Origin: Athripsodes cinereus
Lineage: Eukaryota; Arthropoda; Insecta; Trichoptera; Leptoceridae
Reading direction: 5' to 3'
Assembly: GCA_947579605.1 (NCBI GenBank)
Contig: OX388312.1
Location: forward strand, 26,063,313-26,127,312
DNA length: 64,000 bases
Shown here: positions 36,660 through 48,690 of the stretch, in pieces
How positions within the stretch are numbered: the stretch's first letter is position 1
How the letters are laid out: each line of letters starts with the position of its first letter
Translations under genes and position numbers: made by a program
Notes under the pieces: generated by a model
What the model saw: only the letters and a program-made list of their open reading frames with translations
Told to the model about the DNA's origin: nothing
Databases searched by the model: none

Positions 36660-36990
36660 AAAGAAACTTCTAATACTATTATACCACTTATACCAAAAAT
36701 AGAGGTAGCCAGTAGATCAGCTGCATTTAATAAACATGTAAAGCTATCCTCTCCGTGCAAACATTAAAAATAGGCATACAAGACTGGTGACAGACTTCAT
36801 CGATGTAATTTCTAAGCTGTCTTTTACAGATCACTCGGAAAATTTACGGAAAAGAGTGGCAGACCAATTCTTTGCAAAAAATAGTAATTATATTTCGTAA
36901 ACGATATCATCATATAAGCCGTGGAGCATCTGCAAAGTATTGGTCTCTCACTCTTTTCCGTAAGTTTCCGGGTGTCCTGTAAAAGAAAAG
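36660..36990. repeat. Repeat family A, head-to-head pair
   Basis: A minus copy (about 36660-36880, with GGTAGCCAGTAGATCAGCTG and GAGTGGCAGACCAATTC) is followed after about 30 bp by the start of a plus copy (36915-36990: GTGGAGCATCTGCAAAGTAT, GGTCTCTCACTC, GTGTCCTGTAAAAGAAAAG). The two abut at the same end, giving an imperfect inverted repeat. Confidence 0.7.
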
Positions 36991-37574
36991 AAAGGAAAGA
37001 TACAATATTTGAATAGATATAATATTTAGTCATGAAATGATTAAATAAGAAGGAAAACTAATAATAATAATAATTCCTAGAATATTTTTCAGGTTTAGAG
37101 TCTAGTTAAGTGAAGTGAAATTTCGTCACAATTAAAAATACTAGGATAGGAACATATTCATTTCAAAAACAATTTTTTTTTTCATTTTACTCGAGTAATT
37201 TTTTTAATGTCATTAAAACAACTTTTTATGGCGATAACTAAAAATAACACTCATCATAGTTTCTGTGTCTGGTTTTTGTGAAACACTATCGCAGTATTAT
37301 TAACAGGGAGGGGAAGAAAAAAAATAAGACCCGAACAAAAGAAAATATAATGATGATAATCCTGTGTATGACTTCGCTTCGCGTCATTAGCACTCGGAGG
37401 TATGCGAGACACGTTCTGGTTCGGGGAACAACATGTTGTGTGTGTATGTGGCTGTCGTAAGTTTCCTCAAACCACTTTCTTATTCGCAGTTTCTTCATGG
37501 ATAATTTTCACATTTATGAGCAACTTGTATTATTAGTTTAGCAGATTTATTTTTATGAAAAAAGCACAGTTAAT

Positions 37575-37685
37575 TTTTCACTTTAATTTATTTGAAACCT
37601 CGAATACTTTCGTCAATATATAAATCGATTGACATATTATTGACGAAAGTACCTACTCGAGGTTTCAAATAAATTAAAGTGAAAA
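37575..37685. repeat. 111-bp foldback inverted repeat
   Basis: The left arm begins TTTTCACTTTAATTTATTTG and the right arm ends CAAATAAATTAAAGTGAAAA. The shared stem continues inward (GAAACCTCGA / TCGAGGTTTC, then CTTTCGTCAATA / TATTGACGAAAG), interrupted by an asymmetrical ATA / TACCTAC bulge. The spacer between the arms is about 20 bp. No gene inside. A snap-back element or a MITE relic. Confidence 0.8.
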
Positions 37686-37884
37686 GTTACCTGTGGTTTT
37701 TTTTCACTCTGTAAACGTACAGATTCTAGAATTATAAGTGAAGCAGGTTTATTCTTTTCATTACTTATTCATTTTTTGTGTAAGGGATTAAGGTTGACTG
37801 GAAGACGAGTGCTCAAAAACAAATCCTTTTTTTTGGTCTGAATTTGTGAATTCTCGTGTAGTATAATATACTAGGTATATATGT

Positions 37885-38065
37885 ACAATATTATATGAAT
37901 AAATAAATAAATAAAATAAATAAAATATTTGTAAAGCGCTGTTTACTCATAACATGACCTCAAGGGCGCCGTATACAGCGTCGATCACCCGAAACTCCCA
38001 GCAAAAAGGTGCGTCTTCAGCCTTTTTATAAAGCTCTCAACTACTCACTGTAATACGCGAGAAAC
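37885..38065 (-). mobile_element. LINE 3' end: ORF2 C-terminus and (TTTA/TTTTA)n tail
   Basis: On the minus strand VESFIKRLKTHLFAGSFG followed by TGA matches the closing motif of CR1/Rex-type ORF2 proteins (..FK..LKTHLF..). After about 75 bp of 3'UTR the sequence ends in a TTTATTT-rich tail (AATAAATAAATAAAATAAAT on plus, 37889-37925). Only about the last 180 bp of the element remain. Confidence 0.7.
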
Positions 38066-39454
38066 AATGATCATGCCTGTAATATATAAGCACTTATAGT
38101 GTTTATACATTCCATTGCCCAGCAATCGGGTTATACGACTGTCAAGCCATTAGTGTTGTTATCTTATTTTAAATAAAAAATATTACTTATTTTAAATTAT
38201 AAATATTACTTAATTATTTTAAATAATAAAATATATCAAATGCTGTCGGAGAATCTTTAGCACACGTTGCAAATAAATAACAAGCATACCTTACTGTGTG
38301 AAAAGAATTTGTGAAGCTAATCAAGAAGGTACCTAATTGTATTAAGAAAGTTACAAAAAAATCTTAGTAGGTATTCAACTGATATCTGATACAATCTCTC
38401 TATGTGAAATGGTTCCTTGGTACATGTTTGTTTGAAATTTGTAAAGTATTATTATTAATAAAAGGACATGGTTAAGATGACGTGACAGTACTGTGAAAGA
38501 TATTTCTTGATATCATTCGTTGTTACTTGCCCGCAGTCGCAGTACTATAATAATGTGATGCGGCGAATGGGGGACGAGAATGGAAAGGGTCTAGATGGGG
38601 ATGGAGATAATTTATGACTGCCTGAGAAGTTTTTTGTCTTATCATTAAACGGGTATACTATACGGACTGCACTTTTTAAAGAAAATTTACGACTTGTATA
38701 TATTTTTACGGGGTAACTATGTATCTAGGTACATCTACGAGTATTGGTATTAATATTTTACCTACGAATGCACTACGTGAAATCTAGAGAAAATTCCTAT
38801 AGAAAGCAGTACAATATCGATGTCTTTTATTGCATATTTTTAATGATTTATCATAACTTGTCGACCAATGTGACAATGTGACTGTGAGGAGAGAAGCTTT
38901 TGCGTGTGCGTCACGAGGTCTCGGGTTGGATTTAGACCGGCGCAAAATGAAGAATCACCTTTATAAATTGCCTTGAGTCTGAAATTTAATGTTTCTTATT
39001 ATTTCTAGGACATAGAAAGAGATGCTCATGCATATTAAAAAAATGCAAGTTATCACATGTTCCACATTGATTTTAAAAATAAATATTTTCGTAAATAACT
39101 ACAATGCAAGAAAATCAGTGTTATGTAAAGTTTATGCGTGAAGAAAACAAGGATGTATTTTCAGAAAAAAATCTTTGTCATTAAAATGAAAAGCATCCGC
39201 CCACAATTCCCGTAAATATTGGTAAATAAAACTCACGGAGCAATAAACAAATATGTCAAAACATTTCATTCAGGTGGAAAAGGGTCATTTTCCGATATAG
39301 TAAGACATTTTTGGACTTACAACAATCCTTTATATCTGAGATTATCAAGTAAATTTTAGCATATCGTAATGACAGAAACAAGTTATATATAAAGAAGTCT
39401 TATTTTTTATTTTTCGTTTGATGTACCTAAAGTGAAAACGATCTCCATATTTGA

Positions 39455-39690
39455 TAAAATATGTACACCATCACGTCATATTTGACCAGCATACCAGCTG
39501 CAGTAATTAACACGAAAGGTGTCTGTCTGTACCAACCAAAAATTAAGACATTCAGGATAGAGGACATACTCCATCGCTGAATTAAAGATTTTTTTATTCC
39601 TTTGAACACTAAACTCTTAAGAGACATCTGAAAATTTACGGAAAAGGGGGGGCAATTCCTTACTGGGTGCTTCACGCAACAAAAGTTGAA
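39455..39690 (-). repeat. Repeat family A, minus copy
   Basis: ACACCATCACGTCATATTTG, CCAGCATACCAGCTGCAGTA, AAATTAAGACATTCAGGATA, TCCATCGCTGAATTAAAGAT, GAAAATTTACGGAAAAGGGG and GTGCTTCACGCAACAAAAG follow the reversed family order over its full length. Confidence 0.75.
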
Positions 39691-40564
39691 TATTACATAC
39701 TTCCAAATACGTTCTGAATTCCCACTAAACAATGCGTTTGTGGATATAGATAAGTATATAAACGCCCGATTCTATTTCATTTTTAGTGTGCACTAACTAA
39801 AATAGGAACTTTCCAATTTTAGTTAGTCTACATTGGTATTTCATAAACTCTACAATTGTTCCTAATTAGAATTATATACAACTTGTATCATAATAGAATA
39901 CGAATTTTAGTTCCGTTAGTTCAAGTGAACTTGATTATAAAATTTTGAAACGTTCTTATTTTAGTTTGAATCAGTATAGAATAGGGAGTATTGTAGTTCC
40001 TTTTCATATTTACAATAAAATACCGTCATCTTGGAAGTTTTAAACTCTATAATCAACTCATTAATTGACTAAAAAACTTAAAAAGTACATAAAAAGTATA
40101 AAAAAAATAGCATAAAAAAATTCAAAATAACTATGTAACACATACATAAATCTCAATAATGGACTATAATACGCAAGTAAACACATATACCTACTATTGG
40201 ATACAGGTTTATATAAGTTGGTTTGTAAGTGAGTTCATATAATAAAAATATAAGAGGAAAAGTAATATAGGAACATTTCCAATTTGCCCGATAGAATTGT
40301 GGTAATAATATTCCGCTGTCAGCAGTGGACTTATCCCTTATCCACAAATTATGACAAAAAGTAGTCAAGGATTTAGTTAGATATTAGTACAATAGTATGT
40401 AGTGATGGTTTCAGCTTCTACCAACTAATCTGACACGATCCTAATGGACTCACGAACTGGCGGCAGACACGTAGCCTTACGTGGTTACGTTACGTTCTCA
40501 TTTTATTATTTACACCAGTTTTAAGCCCGAAAAGTATAAACAAATAGGCGAATACACATTTGTA

Positions 40565-40700
40565 ATTGACACCTTGAATGTTGTAATTTTTTGTTGGCAC
40601 GGAGATGACGGCTTGTATGTTTTTAGATGCCGCTGGTCTGCTGGCTACCTCACTTGTGGAATATGCAGTGACGGTATAGTACTAGTTGTAGTAGTCATAA
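40565..40700 (+). repeat. Repeat family A, 3' half, plus copy
   Basis: TTTTTGTTGGCACGGAGATG, CCGCTGGTCTGCTGGCTACC, CACTTGTGGAATATGCAGTG and a TAGTTGTAGTAG tail. Confidence 0.75.
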
Positions 40701-42225
40701 ACTGACTAAATTTGTACATTACGTCTCTTTACTAGTTAAGATGACTTCAGTGATTGTAAAATTGTGCTTAATAGGAAATTCGATAGATGTTACTTTTACC
40801 CACGGCACTTTCCACCCCACCCAACTCTATAACAACAAAAATACTTTGTATTTTTACTTTAATTATACTGATATTCACATTTGATGAGATTTAGTATTTT
40901 TATTGACAAAAAAGATATTGTAAGCTTAAAACATACGCCAAAAGGATGAGATATCGTACAGATTGAAAGTACTTATCTCTGACATTGTTAGCATTTATTT
41001 CTATCTTGCCTGTGTCCGGTATCTATAAAGGACATTATAAATATACCAACATACATTGAAACGGATTAAAATATTTTTGCGGAGCTTACTAACACCTATT
41101 ACACAAACAGATTTCAGTTTCGCTTCAACTTTTTCACTTTCTCTTTCACCTTATCGCGAAAAAGATTAAATATCTGTTTGTAGTTAGTAATACTTACATC
41201 AAAAGTGAAACGCTAAAGAACAAATTGAACCAAAACAAGCTGTAATGATAAAAATATACCAACGAAAACAAGAAAAGTTGAACTTTGAAAAAATTATGAA
41301 AGAATGAATAACAACTACACATCAATATTAAACTCACTGTTTAATATGTAATTGTTTAATTGAGTTTGGAAAAATATTGAATTATATATCTAAATCTCTA
41401 ATTTCATTGTTTTTTCAAAAATAGACTTCATTTACACGATTGATTGAGTTAAAAATCGTAATTTTCATAGGTTTTTAAAAATAATAAAAAATTAAATAAC
41501 ATTTCAATAGCAATAAAAAGTTGAACACTAAAATTTTATGAATTAAAAATCTGAATAGTGTAACAAAAATAATTAAATTCAATAAATAAAAAGTTAGGAA
41601 TGAACTTACAAATAAAAATATTACAGATAGAAACAGTTTAAAGAGAAATAAAATAGTGAAGCGTTTACGAATGATAACCAAATCTAATAGAGTCACACAA
41701 GAGATTGAATAATACGTTGATAATATGGATTTTATTCGGAATAACAATCGGGATAAGTTATTGGGATTATTCGAGTGATAATAATACGACAAATATTGGC
41801 CAAAACTTGACCAAGAAGAGGACATCACGATAGTATCTAAATAGGTATATCTAGTAATATAAATCCAAAAGAAGTGAAACATACATCAATTGAATAATCT
41901 AAATGTATAAAATCTTATCTATACGTTCTGAATGGAAATAATATGTATCAATTACTTAAAAAGATAGGTTTAATGACTGTGCATTTTTAGACTTTCTAAT
42001 AGAATTGTAATTGGAACTATAATTTGTAGAATTTAACTAATGACTTATACTTCAGTTACCTAGGTTTCAACGCGCAATGTAATAGACAAATTTAATAGAC
42101 TAATTAGAATATTTATAAGAGATCTGAAATATGCGATCACAAAAAAATTACTGCTTCTATGATTTCAATTAAATGTTTCTCGATTGTTGGACCTTATATG
42201 ATTACAGGGAGAGTGGTGGAATTGA
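40701..42225. other. Non-coding stretch, nothing recognisable
   Basis: AT-rich. The 135-codon minus frame at 41475-41882 is almost entirely Phe, Leu, Ile, Tyr and Ser. This is what antisense poly-A/T-rich DNA gives, so I do not call a gene. Confidence 0.5.
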
Positions 42226-42355
42226 TAAACGTTGTCCATAGACACCGAAAGTGATCACTTAAGCAAGCCTAGAGCCGATTCGAAAGCTTTGGGACGCCTT
42301 TCTCACTTCTTCCGATTAAACATGGTTCTCCAATAGAGATGTCTGGTTAGTTTTA
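42226..42355. repeat. Repeat family B, fullest copy
   Basis: Contains TGATCACTTAAGCAAGCCTA followed by GAGCCGATTCGAAAGC, then CTCACTTCTTCCGATTAAAC and GGTTCTCCAAT. The first half recurs at 50850-50905 (ATCATTCAAGCAAGCCTAGA) and the second at 43055-43140 (CTCACTTCTTCCGATTAAGT). Unclassified. Confidence 0.6.
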
Positions 42356-42469
42356 TCATCTGAACGTTATGTCCAAATCCAGTTAAAAAATAAAAAGATA
42401 GTAAATATTCTTAACATTTATATTTCATGTAATTTGAGGTTGAGAGCAAGAAATTCAACAACTACTACC

Positions 42470-42570
42470 ATCATTTATTATCACGGCATAAAAAGACATT
42501 TAGGACGGATGGCACGCCTAATCGATGACTTGAAGATGTCAATTGTCTTATTCGAGGGTTTTATCAACAT
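42470..42570 (-). repeat. Repeat family A, short minus remnant
   Basis: TCACGGCATAAAAAGACATT, TAGGACGGATGGCACGC and ATCGATGACTTGAAGA resemble the 3' and central landmarks, with the segment between deleted. Confidence 0.45.
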
Positions 42571-43049
42571 CTTCCTGTTATACGACTCTTAAAATTTTAC
42601 AAAAAGGACTTATTTATTATCGGGAACTCCACTAAATGCTAGAGTTTTAGGAAAACTCAAAACGATTTTTTTTGCACTCGGAAAAGTCAGCTGATCATGA
42701 GCTAGTTACATATTATATATATATACCTATCTACTGATAATATATAAAATTGTGGCGACACAACATTTTTTATAATAATAAGGCAATGCGGTGACGCAGA
42801 TGTTTGTCAGAGAAGAAGAGGAATAAAAATAATAATATTACAATAATAATAATATAAAAATGAAAGTCGGAAGTATTGAAAATAATAAAGGAAAATCTAA
42901 AAGCTATAACAATATTATTATTTCTACCACTGGTACATACATAGTATCTAGTAGCCACGGCCGTCAATATTGTATAGTGCCTGACCACAATATTACATCA
43001 ACATGATAATCATCGTTTTAATTAAATTTTATAATGCTGAAATAAAAAT

Positions 43050-43145
43050 CAGATGACTCTCACTTCTTCCGATTAAGTTCTGCGAATGTCACACTGTGTT
43101 GATATGGTTTTCCAATCAATAAACATATCTGATTGGTATACATAC
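43050..43145. repeat. Repeat family B, second half
   Basis: CTCACTTCTTCCGATTAAGT and ATGGTTTTCCAATCAATAAA match 42300-42350. Confidence 0.55.
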
Positions 43146-43189
43146 TAATATTGACAATATTCAGCTATTAAAAATCATATTTAAATTAA

Positions 43190-43275
43190 TGGGGGACGTA
43201 TGCAGTTTTGATTACCTGACAAGTGACCAGACGATGTCTGTTGTCGCCTATTGGAGTGGGAAGACTTGGTTTATT
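43190..43275. repeat. Short repeat D, copy 2
   Basis: TGACAAGTGACCAGACGATG then TGTTGTCGCCTATTGGAGTG, related to 20070-20120. Confidence 0.4.
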
Positions 43276-45634
43276 CTTAGTTCTATGACGAGGTGTCGAA
43301 ATCGGTTGCGGACTTGCTTTTAAATGATAATTAAACAAAGTAAAAAACTTGGATACAGCCATGTCGCGTAATAAATACATGACCAATGCCAATAGAATCA
43401 AAATTTGTATTTTTAATGGTTATACTATAAACCATTACACAGTATTAAAAACTTGATAGTTTTATTATTCGCAATAATCGAATTTATCACATCATAAAAT
43501 ATTCCAACTTACGTATATCTTTCGAATTGAACAGAGTTTTAATCATACTGGACACAAAAAGTAAGTGATTGAGGACAAAATTATGAAAAAAAAGTTGATT
43601 CATGTCTCTCAAGATCAAACGTTGGATGGCAAACGAATTGATTAGTAATGAAGTGGCATATATCCAGCAAAAGGGAGATGATGGTTAAAAGTAATTAAAA
43701 TTATTATAATAAAAAATGTGGCGATCAAAATATTGTGACCAGGGACTGTATATTCCCATACTATTATGTATTATATTTAGTTTGGTATTTTCGTCACAAT
43801 ATTGTTTTTGGAATCTATTACGATTCAATAGCCGATAATAAAGAAATGTCCCAACAAATTGTGTTTAAGCCGTCGCCGGAGCGTTATCATCGCAGGCCCA
43901 CACCAGAAAATTGGATTCCGATATAGAAATTTTGTACATTCCGGATGTTGTTAGGGTTGCCTGTTATACCCATTATCTATTATATTATTATTATATTAAA
44001 AGTACAACTTATACGGTACCACTGTGTGTTCACAAACACTAAACCTATCCATACAAATGTTACCATTATTATAAACATGGGAATTATACAAGCTATCGTT
44101 AAGCCTTTTATTTTTATTGAGAAGTTGTAATACAAATTTACAACGACGATCCTCAGAGTTTTACTAGCTTTATGTAATTTATAGTGAATTGTGAAAAGGA
44201 TGTGCCTATTACTTTTTTACACATTTTTCTTATTGAAAATTAAGAAAAAACATGGTTTATTGATAATTATCACATATATTCACTCTGTGCGAGTATGTAC
44301 GTACAATTTATTTATTTATATGTACTTACTAAAATTATTATTATTATTCTAAAAAAATCACCCTGCACTGAGACCATAACAGCTTTTGGCCAAGGCGGTC
44401 TCAGCAGGAAAAAAGAAAAAACAAAAAAAAAACAAAGAAATGCCAAGTAAAAAAAAAAACAAAAGATATCATCAAAAAGAAACAGAATCAAAGGAGAATC
44501 TCTATCCTGGCGATGAGTCAAAGTCATTGTATGTTATGTAGAAAATATCGACATGAACATTCAAATACTTATTATTACATAAAACAATTTTATAGCCTTT
44601 CCGACAAGAGATGTTGGTATTGTGATACATTATTGAAAAATATTAAAATTAATATACATTGGCGCTTGATTATTACTATCCGAGTAAAATAACCTAGTTT
44701 TTCACACAGAAAACATAATATGCCATACAACTATACAAACAGTAGAGTATGATAACTAGGTACCTATAGGTACATTAGAGAAAATAAATAACATATAATA
44801 TAAGGGATGCTAGAAACGATTCTCAGAAGTAAGGAAACGACAAGAAAGAGGGATTTTCGGTAGGTATCATTATAATGCAGATGAATTGAAATATATTTTG
44901 TTATAGGTAAAAACAAGAAACATGAGTGGGTTCAGCTAAATATTGGATGTTTTTCAAAAATACTAATTACTTAATGATCAAAAAATTAACAAGGTGAGGA
45001 AAACGTATTTTGTAACACAATTATCACAGTGGGCTGGACATCCCTTATTTCTATATTACTACAAATTTGTGGGCTAGAATAAGGCTAATGTCCTAACAGC
45101 GGTGCCGCATACTCCACAGAATAACAATACGATACATAATATACTATATTAGAAACGTAATATACTATATTAGATGCGGATTTTATCTCATAAACGTTAA
45201 ATAATTATTTATTATTGAAAATAAACTGCAATATTCACACTGTGGAAAATCTGACATTAGATCTTCAAAATTAATAAACTACCCAAATTTTTATTTTTTG
45301 ATAGGTACTCTATAGGCTAGAATGTCCATTTTCAAGAGAGTCATTTTGACGATTGTGAGATACTTAACACGATATTAGACAAAGACATCGGCATCAGGAG
45401 TAGCCCGCAGCCCACCTACCCTCATATAAACCTGATTCAGGTTAACAAGAAAAACAAAACAAAATAATAATATTGTTTTTTTCTAAAATATTATAAAGAC
45501 GTGTTCCAAATTTCAAATGGAACGAAATCATTGTCTATTTTGTACATTACGTACGATATATTTCCTAGTTTTATTATCACGTTGACATCATAAATTAGTA
45601 TTTCTTGTTGTTTTTCTATTTATTTTGTATATAT
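43276..45634. other. Non-coding stretch, mostly featureless
   Basis: Includes an ATT run at 44337-44350 followed by a GC-richer segment (CACCCTGCACTGAGACCATA, ends GGCGGTCTCAGCAGG) in which GAGACC and GGTCTC are inverted. This looks like a minus-strand retroelement 3' end. A 17-bp string (TAATATACTATATTAGA) is tandemly duplicated at about 45138-45175. A short plus frame at 43735-43926 ends RYHRRPTPENWIPI without recognisable homology. Confidence 0.4.
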
Positions 45635-45780
45635 AGGTAGCCTTAAGGCGTCATGAACATGAGGTTCGCGGTTCGATACCAGGTGCCGGCAAACTCCCCT
45701 TTACAAACACAAGCTATTAGCTTATTGTGAAAGGTGTACTGTATAAGGTTGTTTTTGGGCTTATAGCAAAAACCCAAATA
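45635..45780 (+). mobile_element. tRNA-derived SINE, copy 3 (A box lost)
   Basis: Starts at GGTAGCC but then jumps to CGTCATGAACATGAGGTTCG. GGTTCGATACCAGGTGCCGG keeps the B box. The body (TTACAAACACAAGCTATTAG, AAAGGTGTACTGTATAAGG) and AAACCCAAATACA end match copy 2. The part of the tRNA-related head between the A and B boxes is deleted, so this copy should be transcriptionally weak. Confidence 0.75.
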
Positions 45781-45851
45781 CATTTTTTTTATTGTCTCTA
45801 GCTCATTTTCTGCAATAAGGTATTTTCAACTGCAGAACCATGTTTACATAA

Positions 45852-45985
45852 TAATAATAATAAACTTTATTTTACAAAATATTTAAACAAAAAGAATGAG
45901 ATAACAACATGGTATATACAAATATTTTGCACAATGAGCGAGTTTATCGCAGGGACGCGATATCTTCCAACTAACCCAATAAAGT
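45852..45985 (-). repeat. LINE-like 3' end with stem-loop and AAT tail (minus)
   Basis: Read on minus: GTTGGAAGATATCGCGTCCC then GCGATAAACTCGCTCATTGT, later AAAATAAAGTTTATTATTAT. ATCGC and GCGAT (45946-45961) pair around a 6-base loop. The same arrangement, a GGAAGA.AT.GC hairpin then a GCC/CTC segment then an AATAAAGT signal, is found at 50545-50640 and 59840-59935. Confidence 0.65.
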
Positions 45986-46431
45986 AAAACAAGATAAATT
46001 GAAAACAATGATAAAAATAAAAATAATAATAATAAGTCTTTAAAATGATACAAAGAAACCAAATTATTAACCATAAATATGTAATACATACTCTTAAATT
46101 TTTTTTATTTTTTATTACATAATGCAACAACATTGTACAAAATCCTATTGGAAAAAGTGAAAAAGGCGTGTCAAAGCTAACGAGGTGGCTGAAGTGAATA
46201 CTTTGGAATCACTTCTGTAATATGCAAAAATTTTATTTTCAAACCACAAGGATAACGAAAAAAAAATGTTTCAATCAAGAAGCTTTCGACTAGTAATATT
46301 TTCTGATTTGTTTTACATGAAAGAAACTAAAAGATAATATCATGTCATGGTATTTTATGAATAAGAATCCTTTAATTAAAGGCAGGACATATTTTTCCAT
46401 AATGGTTTATTATGATCGGAAAAAAACATAC

Positions 46432-46554
46432 CCTATTCCAGAAGATCCGTTCAGTGCCGCCGTCAGTTGTGTAAATTGCCGCTTTTCTATAGCGATCCGC
46501 TTCTGGCCACCGTTGAAGTCTGACCAGTGCTTCACTCATCAGGGCGTATAGTTT
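46432..46554 (-). CDS. TMTC-like TPR protein, exon C
   Basis: The acceptor (TTTTTTTTAG) and donor (AGG|GTATGT) enclose exactly 41 codons in phase 0. It begins KLYALMSEALVRLQRWPEAD, a TPR helix pair. In TMTC proteins this position follows a ..FAPQ-LYNMMGEA.. junction, which joining exon B (ending FTPQ) reproduces. The second half (RKAAIYTTDGGTERIFWNR) no longer fits the TPR pattern expected there (usually ..YxxAL.. then a next repeat). The exon may be diverged, alternatively spliced or decaying. Later exons were not found between here and 23.6 kb. Confidence 0.75.
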
Positions 46555-46915
46555 CTAAAAAAAAGTGAAACAACAATTAAGCCATTGGCTTAAAATGAAT
46601 TCATAAAAACTCAAGTATAGTTTCGATCTTGAGACGCTTAATGAAATGAATATAATTGACATAATTTCTTTTTTTTTTAATAAACAATTTAAATATTTAT
46701 TTCTCAAGACGAAAAAATAAACTACAACACTGTTGAACTTTTAAAATCAGAGTTCAAAAATTATTGATAACTATTATATTTAATATCATAGCTGTATTTA
46801 ATGTCTAATAGCTTGTTTTATATAAATAAATAAAAAATGAATAACAAAAAATATTACCTATGTGGTAATTATTCAATTTTAATTTTGTGTCACATTAATA
46901 ACTTTATTTACATAC

Positions 46916-47160
46916 CTGTGGTGTAAAATCCGGTGGTCTGGCGGCGAGTGCATCTTTATAATCTTGTAGCGCCCTCCTGTATCTCCCTTGAGCAGCGTGC
47001 AATGTTCCAAGATGTTGTAAGGCAGATGTTCGGGCAGTCGCATGTGCTCGTCCATCCCTGAGACCGTTTCCATCGAGACGAGAGGCTCTCGTTAGTACCG
47101 ATGCTGCCTCTGAACATCTGCCCAAGGCCGAGAGGGAAGCTCCCATGTTGACATAAGCCA
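46916..47160 (-). CDS. TMTC-like TPR protein, exon B
   Basis: 245 bp with acceptor TTTTTTCAG and donor CACAG|GTATG. Two bases complete a Leu codon with exon A, then 81 codons. Visible TPR signatures: AYVNMGASLSALGRCSEAAS and LGTLHAAQGRYRRALQDYKD. Between them is the insert LDGNGLRDGRAHATARTSAL, which is characteristic in my memory of TMTC1/TMTC2-type proteins (..GLRD.RSH..A..SAL..LG..). TMTC proteins are multipass endoplasmic-reticulum membrane proteins whose C-terminal TPR domain faces the lumen. They transfer O-linked mannose to cadherin-type domains. Only the TPR part is in this window. The exon is much GC-richer than its flanks. Confidence 0.9.
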
Positions 47161-47457
47161 CTGAAAAAAGGATGATCAAAGTTTATTATACCGAAAAAGA
47201 TCATTTAAAACTTACAAACGATTGGCAAGGATTGAAAATTCATAAAAACATCTGGAAAAAATATTTAAACAAAAGTAGGTAATCTATGAATAAAACTTGG
47301 GTTGAGTTGAAAATTCGAGGACTTGTTATTTGAACCCAAAAATACTTTTCATTCGAATAAAAAAAAATTATAATTATTGATTTAGGAAAAAGTGTTACAA
47401 CAAATGTTTGGAGTCAAAAACCATTATATACCAACTAGTTCTAGGTCTTGACATCTA

Positions 47458-47850
47458 ATCAAGGATCACGAGCGGAGGATACAAAGTTTCGAAAACAAGT
47501 ATCTTAAAAGGATTATGGAAGTAAGGCGGTGTGATCATGAAAGAAATGACATCATGTGGTGCCAGTTAACTCAGCTAAAATATGAAGTCTCTGTAACACA
47601 GGAGAGACGATGGTCTTGGTTGAGTCTTGTTTTGAGAAAATCCAAAGTTGGTTCGCCAAAAAAAGCACTGATTTTTCATCAACAAAAGTCCCGACAATGC
47701 GTTCGTAATTCTTGCATAACACTAGCAATATAAGAGGTTTTGGAATATCGTAGGAAAGGTGATTTAATTGGCACAGAGACGCTCTGAACGGAAGAGGCTT
47801 GTTTCTACTCTCTGCTCTGGAGAAGAATTTTGAAGGGCAAAGGGATTACC
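47458..47850 (+). mobile_element. LINE ORF2 C-terminal relic in the TMTC-like intron
   Basis: Frame from 47458 reads RIQSFENKYLKRIMEVRRCD and RRWSWLSLVLRKSKVGSPKK. Both fit the post-RT tail of RTE-like LINEs (..FENRCLRRI..VRWWD..RRWRWLGHVLR..KRAL..). In a shifted frame near 47771, AQRRSERKRLVSTLCSGEEF then TGA matches the closing ..W..LV.ALCSG.. motif. So this is a frameshifted 3' end, inserted antisense to the host gene between exons A and B. Confidence 0.75.
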
Positions 47851-48690
47851 AATGCTACCTTAAGAATTCACAGTTTCTAAACTGACTGACAAACTTGCGT
47901 TGTTTATAAACGCATATAATGTTGGTTCACGGAATTTTGATTTTGAACAATATTGGACAATTTTTCTCCGACAATTATAACTTTATTGCATTGTTAAAAA
48001 AGCTATCACAAACTTTATAAATAAAACACTTGTCAAACAAAACTCGCTGAGAATGTCATAAAAAGAAATAAAACACAAAGCACTCATTTAAAAATGTCGT
48101 ACAAATTAATTATCAAATTAACACGTCGTTAAAAATACTAACATATTAAAAGCGCAGTAGTTGAGATGTGAAAACAGAACGAAACTAAAATAATACGAGA
48201 GAAATAAGCTCATAATTCATAGCAAACTGCTTGAATAAACTCCAAAAGTGACTGGGAGCAAAGTAGTGACAAAAACTTTTTATCGCGGATATTATTTTTA
48301 TCTGAAAAATGGATATGCATGTCGCAGACTGCCAGAGTATTATGAATCACAACTAATGCTTCTATTTTGTAAGACTTACAATAATGTTACGAAAGATCTC
48401 AGAGAGAGATGGAACTAGAACGAATAAAAAAATAACAAGAAGAACATAATAATAGTGTCGTCTACTCAGTCATTGATATTACAGCTTGATGTTGTTGATA
48501 ATGTTATGAACATAAAATTGTAGACATTGTCCAGAATTTACAAAATCTTTATTAAACTTTTGAATTCTGTAATTTTGCATACATTTTGAGGGCTGAATGA
48601 TATATTATGCACCAATGCTTGAAGAACGCGAATTAAAATAAATAACAAGACAGGACAAATGTTATATTATTTCAGTAATTTTTTTACGAT

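Noticed and set aside
41475..41882. 135-codon minus-strand open frame
   Set aside because: Almost only Phe, Leu, Ile, Tyr and Ser from AT-rich DNA, with no domain and no splice or promoter support.
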